This document shows positions 32,392-36,124 of a stretch of 36,124 nucleotides of DNA, one piece after another. Made by a program: the position numbers and the translations under genes. Below the pieces are notes generated by a model that saw only the letters and a list, made by a program, of their open reading frames with translations, did not search any database and was not told the DNA's origin. The stretch is from a virus, in the IMG/VR virus record IMGVR_UViG_3300042863_000707, positions 1 through 36,124 of that record; one strand, written 5' to 3'. How positions within the stretch are numbered: position 1 is the stretch's first letter; the number at the start of each line of letters is the position of its first letter.

Positions 32392-34242
32392 TTATCTCAA
32401 TTCTCTTAAATCGAATGTACGAACACCATCAACAGTAATACGTCCATAAAAACGGTTGTTGACCATCTTTTTTGCGTATCTCGTCATTATTCCTTTTATC
32501 GGAGTAAAGTTGAACGGATTGTACATTGTAGGTGTTAATTGTAGAGGTACATACGGTGCGTAGATGTAACCTGTGTCTAACAATGATGTTCCTTTGTGTC
32601 CTACTAACACTGTGTTAGCTGGGAAGTAAGGGTCACGGTAAACTTGGTAACGTCCTGCAAGAGTACCAACTCTTTCAATACCCATGTTATACTGGTCTTG
32701 CTCAGGAGATGCGTTAGATACGTGGAAGTACTCTAAATCATCAAAAATAGCTGAAATCTCAGAAGAAACTACAATCCAGTTAGCTCCACCTCTTAATGTA
32801 GATTTGTGGATTTGTGCTGACAATTGGTTAATTGCAGTAATTAATGTTTGATTCCAATCTTTTTGAGTATAAGATGTAGTTTGAGAAATTCTTCTCCATC
32901 CGTTGTAATCCCAACGTAAGTTCCATGCTGCTCCTTTACGTAAATCTCTTAAGATTTCACGGTCAATTTCAGCCGCAACTTGTTCAGACAATAAAGCTGT
33001 TAATTCAGCTTCAGCATCGATGTTGTGGAATGCAGCAACGTCTTGAGCTAACTCAGGAGACCATTGTGCTCTTAATTTTCTTTCTGTAACAGATACAGTA
33101 ACTGAATCTAAGTCGAAAGAAACCTCACCTATTTTGTCTTCAAATTCTAATTCTTCGTAACGTCTGAACGCTGCGTAGAATGATGTTCCTGAAGCCGCTT
33201 CAGTAATAGTAGTACCTGTGTAACCATCTAAAGATGTTGAATCACAATCAGCACATACTGGACAAGATAAATCAACTTCTAAGTAGATACATCCGTTAGC
33301 ATCACATACGTTTTTAAACGAACCACCGTTACCAGTTGATGCCCAAGTAGTTTGAGTAGTGCTACCGTAAGAAACGATACCTTTACCATATTGTTGAGTA
33401 ACAACTCTGAACAATAAAGCTCCTGTTGATACTGGACATGGTGTTGTTGCAGAAACATCTAAACCTGCACCTGTGAAGATAATTAAATCAGATAAGAAAG
33501 ATTCTGTATCCATTTCATTACCATCAGGTCCGATTAATTTACCTGCTCCTGTGTCAGCAAAACCACACATTTTAACGATAACTTTTCTTGTGTTACCTGA
33601 AGGGATAGTTGCAGCACCTGCAGTATCACCTGAAATATTAGCATCAACTAATAAACCGTTAGTCCATTTTTGGATTGAGGTTGTAGCAGTGATTGCTGAC
33701 CAACGACCTTTTGAATAATCGAATAAACCTGCTGGGTCTAAACCTGGTTCAGTTCCTTCGTAGAATAAGTCATAAAGGTTTTTACTTACCGCTCCAGCTC
33801 CTGTGTAACCTGCATTTTGAGATGTTGGTCCGTTTGGTGCTCCTAGTGGTGCGTAGTGGTCTCCTGAAGATACATCACTCCATTGAGTGTTAGTACCACC
33901 TGAATAACCTTGAATTTTAGGTACAAAGTAGAATAATTTACCGATTGGTAAGTTCATAGCTTGTACTGATACGATGTCATTCGCTAATAATTTAGAAAAT
34001 ACACGTCTTACGATAGGGAATACAACAGTTTCAAATGAACCTGAAGACCCGTCAGACGTTGCTTCGTTAATTAAGAAAGACGCTTGGTTCTCATATAATT
34101 GAGCTACGTTTTCTTTTAGGTGACCTTTAAGGCCTTCTAGGAATCCTAATTTATCCCATTTGTTAATTGTATCTTCTTTGATAACTTTAAGGTGTTTTAA
34201 CCCGATGTTACCAACAAGACCTGATTCTAATAATGCTCCCAT
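32392..34242 (-). CDS. 23: Major capsid protein, T4 gp23-like
   Basis: This 616-residue protein has an N-terminal propeptide ending SFLINE (55-60) before ATSD, matching the T4 gp23 site (FLTE before AE). FPIVRRVFSKLLANDIVSVQ and AMNLPIGKLFYFVPK then mirror the first conserved region of gp23 (RRA...IAFDICGVQPM). VSVTERKLRAQWSPELAQDV, then HNIDAEAELTALLSEQ and EIDREIL (around 385-430), match the gp23 core. The end carries NPFNFTPIKGIMTRYAKK and NNRFYGRITV. It forms the HK97-fold hexamers of the head after protease cleavage. An insertion with several Cys (NVCDANGC, SCPVCADC, about 308-335) is unusual. Its place after the scaffold gene matches T4 order. Confidence 0.95.
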   Translation of the reverse strand: MGALLESGLVGNIGLKHLKVIKEDTINKWDKLGFLEGLKGHLKENVAQLYENQASFLINEATSDGSSGSFETVVFPIVRRVFSKLLANDIVSVQAMNLPIGKLFYFVPKIQGYSGGTNTQWSDVSSGDHYAPLGAPNGPTSQNAGYTGAGAVSKNLYDLFYEGTEPGLDPAGLFDYSKGRWSAITATTSIQKWTNGLLVDANISGDTAGAATIPSGNTRKVIVKMCGFADTGAGKLIGPDGNEMDTESFLSDLIIFTGAGLDVSATTPCPVSTGALLFRVVTQQYGKGIVSYGSTTQTTWASTGNGGSFKNVCDANGCIYLEVDLSCPVCADCDSTSLDGYTGTTITEAASGTSFYAAFRRYEELEFEDKIGEVSFDLDSVTVSVTERKLRAQWSPELAQDVAAFHNIDAEAELTALLSEQVAAEIDREILRDLRKGAAWNLRWDYNGWRRISQTTSYTQKDWNQTLITAINQLSAQIHKSTLRGGANWIVVSSEISAIFDDLEYFHVSNASPEQDQYNMGIERVGTLAGRYQVYRDPYFPANTVLVGHKGTSLLDTGYIYAPYVPLQLTPTMYNPFNFTPIKGIMTRYAKKMVNNRFYGRITVDGVRTFDLRELR

Positions 34243-34280
34243 TTTTTTGGTTTTTTATTTTTTTTTTAGTTTATTTTATT
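34243..34280 (-). promoter_or_regulatory. A-rich leader of the capsid gene
   Basis: Read on the minus strand, the 38 bases before the capsid ATG are almost all A with scattered T and two C, and no Shine-Dalgarno sequence. A-rich leaders of this type are associated with strong translation in Bacteroidota, which suits the most abundant virion protein. This is inferred from composition. Confidence 0.45.
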
Positions 34281-35753
34281 TTATTTTAATTTTGACATTA
34301 AATCTTTCATTCTTAAGAACTGAGGATTTTCATATGTTTTAGACTCAATCAAATTAGCCGATGACCCTGTCGATGGAGAACTTTGAATAGTTCTTTCAAT
34401 TGACTCATTCATTGGTTGATTTGTCTTAGACGAAAGGTTATCTTTTAATGTCTTATACAAGTTTTTAGATTCTTTAATAGTTTCAACACTATCAAAACGT
34501 CTTAAGATATTAATCTTTTCTTGTTTTGATGTTGAATGTTCTGTGAACAAACGTGTAGCGTATGCTAAGTTTGAGTTGAACACTGCAACTTCGTTTAATT
34601 TATTTCTAAAAATGTTAAGTGCTTTTCTGTACTCTTCATTTTTTTCTCTAAGAACTTGTAATTCTCTGTTATCAATACTTTCTTTTTGGATTGCCGTGTT
34701 AAATTTTGAATGAGCTCTTGGTTTTGGTAAACCGCCAGTTCTAAAATTAGAACCACTTCCTAAAGTTCTTGATGCTTCTTTGGTTTCAACCTTTTTAACA
34801 GTTTTCATATCACCGTCAAGATTTTCACCCTCTTTATATTCAAATTTTGCTTTACCAGTACCCATGGTTTTATTAACTGTTCTTTTTACAGTTTTAAAAC
34901 CACCTTCTTGGTTAGGTTTGTTTGAATATATTTTTTTCTTATTTGGATTTCCAATTCCGACACCTTTAGGTTTGATTGACATTTTCTTAGATTCCATTAC
35001 AGGTTCATCATCGTCGTATAGACCCATGTCTTCTTCGCCTTCTTGTTCGTCAAATTCAATTTCATAAACAATTTCTTCACTGTCCATTTCTTCTTCTTCT
35101 TCGTCAAATTCTATTTCATAAACAATTTCTTCACTGTCCATTTTAGGTTCGTCCATTCCAAAATCCATTTCTTCTTCTTCGTTAGTGTTAAATACTTTAT
35201 CGATGATGCTATTAATGTCGTCTTCGTCTTCGTCTTCGTCTTCCATGCCAAAATCTGACATATCATCCATTTCGAACATTTCTGTTTCATCAACGTATTC
35301 GTCACCTTCTCCGACAATCATATACTCTTTTTCAGAATCTTTAAGATTGATATTACCTGAATTATCTTTGGTAACCACGATATTATCTTCAGGACCCATT
35401 AAGCTGAATACACGTAAGATTTCATCCTCGTCATCAACGTCAGTAAGGTCAATAGTTTCGTCGTCATCCATAGAATCTTCATCATCCATAGAATCTTCAT
35501 CATCCATATCTAAATTATCCATATCCAAGTCCAACCCTTCTTCGTCAGACATATCGTCTTCCATTTCAGGTTCGTCCATTTCAATGTCTGTTTCAATCTC
35601 ATCTTCTTGTTCAGTCAGAGACTCTTTTACTAGTTCTTTGATTTCTTGCTTCATAGTTGAAGCAAGTATTCCTTTTGCATTTTCAGCAACTGCATCCTCT
35701 AAATTTTTCATTTGGATGATTGCTTCTTCAACTAAAGATTTTTCTTTTGCCAT
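34281..35753 (-). CDS. 22: Prohead core/scaffold protein, gp22-like
   Basis: The 490-residue protein sits just upstream of the capsid gene as gp22 does in T4. It is extremely acidic at about 50-250 (runs of Asp/Glu), then basic (about 255-350). A coiled-coil helical C-terminal region (about 365-460) contains LREKNEEYRKALNIFRNKLN, then NSNLAYATRLFTEHS, a pattern I associate with scaffold proteins of T4-like phages. Candidate protease sites such as VKESLTE (42-48) before QEDE fit degradation of the core before packaging. It probably scaffolds head assembly inside the prohead. The acidic repeats include duplicated blocks. Evidence for the family is synteny and composition, with moderate direct sequence support. 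Confidence 0.75.
   Translation of the reverse strand: MAKEKSLVEEAIIQMKNLEDAVAENAKGILASTMKQEIKELVKESLTEQEDEIETDIEMDEPEMEDDMSDEEGLDLDMDNLDMDDEDSMDDEDSMDDDETIDLTDVDDEDEILRVFSLMGPEDNIVVTKDNSGNINLKDSEKEYMIVGEGDEYVDETEMFEMDDMSDFGMEDEDEDEDDINSIIDKVFNTNEEEEMDFGMDEPKMDSEEIVYEIEFDEEEEEMDSEEIVYEIEFDEQEGEEDMGLYDDDEPVMESKKMSIKPKGVGIGNPNKKKIYSNKPNQEGGFKTVKRTVNKTMGTGKAKFEYKEGENLDGDMKTVKKVETKEASRTLGSGSNFRTGGLPKPRAHSKFNTAIQKESIDNRELQVLREKNEEYRKALNIFRNKLNEVAVFNSNLAYATRLFTEHSTSKQEKINILRRFDSVETIKESKNLYKTLKDNLSSKTNQPMNESIERTIQSSPSTGSSANLIESKTYENPQFLRMKDLMSKLK
35048..35141 (-). repeat. Duplicated 54-base acidic block in the scaffold gene
   Basis: A 40-base segment at 35048-35087 recurs at 35102-35141 with one a/t difference and a 54-base period. 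It encodes DSEEIVYEIEFDE twice. Nearby 35219-35241 is a GAA/GAC-type six-base repeat (EDEDEDED), and about 35469-35505 holds two 18-base units (DSMDDE). Confidence 0.85.
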
Positions 35754-35774
35754 TTGTATGTTTTTAATTTACTA

Positions 35775-35784
35775 TATAAATATC
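35775..35784 (-). promoter_or_regulatory. Candidate phage promoter element GATATTTATA (scaffold/capsid unit)
   Basis: On the minus strand an exact GATATTTATA ends 21 bases before the scaffold ATG at 35753. It would drive the scaffold and capsid genes together. Confidence 0.5.
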
Positions 35785-35868
35785 CCCAATGTTAAAAAAG
35801 TTTTAATTAAACTAATTTAATAATTGGTTTTTAATTTATTATAAATAGTGCCATTTTTAAAAAAAAAC

Positions 35869-35896
35869 AAAAAAGGGGACTAATGCCCCCTTTTTA
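35869..35896 (-). terminator. Rho-independent terminator upstream of the scaffold gene
   Basis: AAAAAAGGGG and CCCCCTTTTT form a stem of about 10 bp around a short loop. On the minus strand T residues follow. It ends the unit of the DUF4494-like gene before the scaffold promoter. Confidence 0.8.
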
Positions 35897-35918
35897 TTAT
35901 TATCGAAATGTGAAAATT

Positions 35919-36124
35919 TTATTCTATCACCTCATCAATTTTACTTTCAACAATTGCGGTTAATCTCCAATCCTGTGTGTAGTTTTCGTAAACTTTAGTT
36001 ACTTTGGCCTCAACATCAGTAGGGTTATAACCTTTTACTAATTTTTCTTCTCTTAATTTTTTAAGTTTTCCCGATTTTTCATCAATCATATCGGTTGTGA
36101 TTTTTGCAATAAAATACTTTTCGT
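35919..36124 (-). CDS. DUF4494-like protein (N-terminus beyond window)
   Basis: The minus-strand frame is open from the right edge to TAA at 35919-35921. Sixty-seven complete codons are visible: EKYFIAKITTDMIDEKSGKL, then KKLREEKLVKGYNPTDVEAK, then VTKVYENYTQDWRLTAIVES and KIDEVIE. This pattern (EEKLVKGYNPTDVEAKV then W-R-L-T-A-I) resembles DUF4494, a small protein family of Bacteroidota and their phages (usual text E-x-Y-L-V-x-A-x-S-F-T-E-A-E). The function of that family is unknown. The hydrophobic start of the fold is cut off. The assignment is from memory of the family pattern, so moderate. Confidence 0.6.
   Translation of the reverse strand, partial: EKYFIAKITTDMIDEKSGKLKKLREEKLVKGYNPTDVEAKVTKVYENYTQDWRLTAIVESKIDEVIE

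Noticed and set aside
33473-33893. Plus-strand frames across the capsid gene
   Set aside because: They are short shadows of the gp23-like gene, which has clear conserved motifs on the minus strand.
35043-35820. Plus-strand Ser- and Phe-rich frames over the scaffold gene
   Set aside because: They mirror Asp/Glu repeat codons of the scaffold gene on the other strand.
1-36124. tRNA genes
   Set aside because: No cloverleaf with a conserved T-loop was recognised by eye; a dedicated search such as tRNAscan would be needed to exclude them.

Overview
This window looks like a piece of a T4-like myovirus genome (lytic tailed phage) infecting a Bacteroidota host, probably a Flavobacteriia-like bacterium. 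The phage assignment rests on a gp23-type major capsid protein next to a gp22-type acidic scaffold, a gp55-type late sigma factor, a gp5-like OB-fold baseplate hub protein, PhoH, a dUTPase and a free-standing HNH endonuclease. The host assignment is an inference. It rests on AT-rich sequence, almost no Shine-Dalgarno sequences (starts sit in A/T-rich TAAT-ATG contexts), a signal peptide ending in LFSQ, one TAnnTTTG -7 promoter element and a DUF4494-like protein. No tRNA, CRISPR array, integrase or origin was recognised. No gene-free stretch exceeds 300 bases.

Layout. (1) 1-8889, minus strand: large virion adhesion or tail-fibre-like proteins. These are a collagen-like Gly-X-Y protein that runs off the left edge, a Thr-Pro-repeat protein, two small proteins, and a 1215-residue LamG-like protein ending in a complete papain-type cysteine peptidase. 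(2) 8940-11523, plus: five small unknown or structural-type genes, one of them WYL-like. (3) 11637-21540, plus: five glycosyltransferase-like proteins, a cytidylyltransferase-like protein, two SAM methyltransferases, a PolB-type 3'-5' exonuclease, a dUTPase, PhoH and a degenerate HAD-like protein, tightly packed with many start/stop overlaps. (4) 21540-29845, plus: a gp55-like sigma factor, then baseplate/virion genes and small host-interaction-type genes. (5) 29842-36124, mostly minus: candidate internal head proteins, an HNH endonuclease, the major capsid protein, the scaffold and a DUF4494-like partial gene.

How it may work together. An AT-rich element, consensus GATATTTATA in the direction of transcription, recurs just upstream of the first gene of most blocks, including both sides of the divergent junction at 8890-8939. 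It is the best candidate for the phage's own promoter, perhaps read by the gp55-like factor. The capsid protein carries a T4-style prohead-protease site (FLINE before ATSD). Several other proteins start with a short Lys-rich helix ending in a similar L-x-E or I-x-E site, which resembles the capsid-targeting propeptides of T4 internal proteins. This suggests a set of proteins packaged inside the head, including a WYL-like and a peptidoglycan-binding protein, and one that appears to be two such proteins fused. The glycosyltransferase cluster could decorate the Thr/Pro/Ser-rich fibres of the same virion. All functions come from reading motifs by eye, without database searches.
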